Assembly (NCBI GenBank): GCA_022457065.1
Contig: JAJGBQ010000020.1
Span: forward strand, 1-16,859
Direction: 5' to 3'
Source of the DNA: Curvularia sp. ZM96
Lineage: Eukaryota; Ascomycota; Dothideomycetes; Pleosporales; Pleosporaceae
Length of the DNA stretch: 16,859 bases
Position 1 is the stretch's first letter. Each line of letters begins with the position of its first letter. The notes under the pieces were generated by a model. It was not told the origin of the DNA and ran no database searches. It saw only the letters and a program-made list of their open reading frames with translations. A program made the translations under genes and the position numbers. Below, in pieces: positions 16,238 through 16,859 of this stretch.

Positions 16238-16859
16238 ATGATGAGAGTGGCTCTGGGCAGTTTGCCGTCGGTCGTGAACGGCAGGAAACGCCGCTGTCTG
16301 TCTGGATCTGATGCAGCGGGCGGCGGAAGGGGGAGCCGATCTGCTGGTCCTGCCGGAAGGCGTGCTGGCGCGGGATATTACCGATCCCGATATCGTGCTG
16401 GAAAGCGGCGCAGCCGCTGGATGGCCCTTTCCTGAGCCAGCTGCTGGCAGCCAGCAAAGAGCGTGCCCTGACGACGATCCTCTGTCTGCATGTTCTCGAC
16501 GGCGCGCAGAAAGCGCTTAACGTGCTGGTTGCCTTCCGACAGGGTGAGATCATCGCCGTCTATGAAAAACTGCATCTCTATGATGCTTTCACGATGCAGG
16601 AGTCGCAGCGGGTCAATCCCGGCCAGGTCATTCCTCCGCTGATTGAGGTGGCCGGTATGAAGGTGGGCTTAATGACCTGCTATGACGTGCGGTTTCCGGA
16701 GATGGCGCGGCGGCTGGCGCTGGACGGTGCCGACGTCCTGGTGCTGCCTGCCGCCTGGTGAAAGGCCCGCTGAAAGAGATGCACTGGGAACTGCTGACCC
16801 GCGCCCGTGCGCTGGAAAACACCTGCTATATGGTGGCGGCGGGCGAGTGTGGTCCACGG
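16238..16859 (+). CDS. ybeM: Deaminated glutathione amidase (YbeM/Nit1), partial, frameshifted
   Basis: N-terminal two thirds of a nitrilase-superfamily carbon-nitrogen hydrolase, a cytoplasmic repair enzyme that hydrolyses deaminated glutathione. The Glu-Lys-Cys triad is visible: Glu in LLVLPEGVLARD (about 16345), Lys in VYEKLHLYDAFTMQES (about 16570), and Cys in VGLMTCYDVRFPEMARRLA (about 16680). It then reads VLVLPAAW, KGPLKEMHWELLTRARALEN and CYMVAAGECG up to the window end, agreeing with E. coli YbeM. AGGAG stands seven bases before the ATG at 16238; the adjacent ATG at 16241 aligns better with E. coli. Frame changes are near 16257 (G-run), 16305, 16408 and 16760 (GGG to GG). The C-terminus is outside the window. 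Confidence 0.88.

Noticed and set aside
1..16859. Programmed frameshifting as explanation for the broken genes
   Set aside because: The breaks are too many, of both signs, in genes not known for recoding, and lack consistent slippery sites with downstream structures.

Overview
The window reads as enterobacterial chromosome, most likely Erwiniaceae (Pantoea/Erwinia type). The proteins are recognisable as close relatives of E. coli SdaC, GntT, YcaP, YbiV/SupH, YohP, CspE and YbeM. The right end keeps the enteric neighbourhood of cspE followed by the YbeM amidase. Coding GC is moderately high and the Shine-Dalgarno sites are conventional. I see no phage, insertion sequence, CRISPR array, rRNA or tRNA.

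Left part (1-1901, minus strand): a translationally coupled sugar/glycan operon with a short leader cistron, a TIM-barrel glycoside hydrolase-like protein and a glycosyltransferase that runs off the window. It sits behind a recognisable sigma-70 promoter. From 2202 to 6014 come ycaP (plus), a convergent GNAT acetyltransferase (minus), a small secreted or membrane protein (plus), a zinc-dependent alcohol dehydrogenase (minus) and a conserved protein that may have a gamma-glutamylcyclotransferase-like fold (minus).

Middle part (6373-13410): the serine permease sdaC; a lone iron/siderophore-type ABC binding protein behind a Fur-box-like palindrome; an RcnB-like periplasmic protein; a Cof-type sugar phosphatase; an iron-containing alcohol dehydrogenase (minus); and, divergent from it, the gluconate permease gntT behind two overlapping GntR-type operators.

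Right part (13411-16859): an 81-residue orphan protein, the 27-residue membrane protein YohP, a convergent cysteine-rich zinc-ribbon protein, a 0.7 kb gene-poor stretch with a perfect FNR-box palindrome, cspE with a strong terminator, a GNAT acetyltransferase, and the first part of the deaminated-glutathione amidase.

The overriding oddity is that almost every gene longer than about 250 bp is broken by several small insertions or deletions, on the order of fifty by hand count. Most are single-base changes in short homopolymers or loss of one unit of a dinucleotide repeat. The amino-acid sequence stays well conserved on both sides of each break. I read this as sequencing/assembly error rather than gene decay, so gene extents below span the broken pieces and are given as CDS. 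I found no convincing new multi-gene system. The items most worth checking are the FNR site, the small proteins, the coupled glycan operon and the indel pattern itself.
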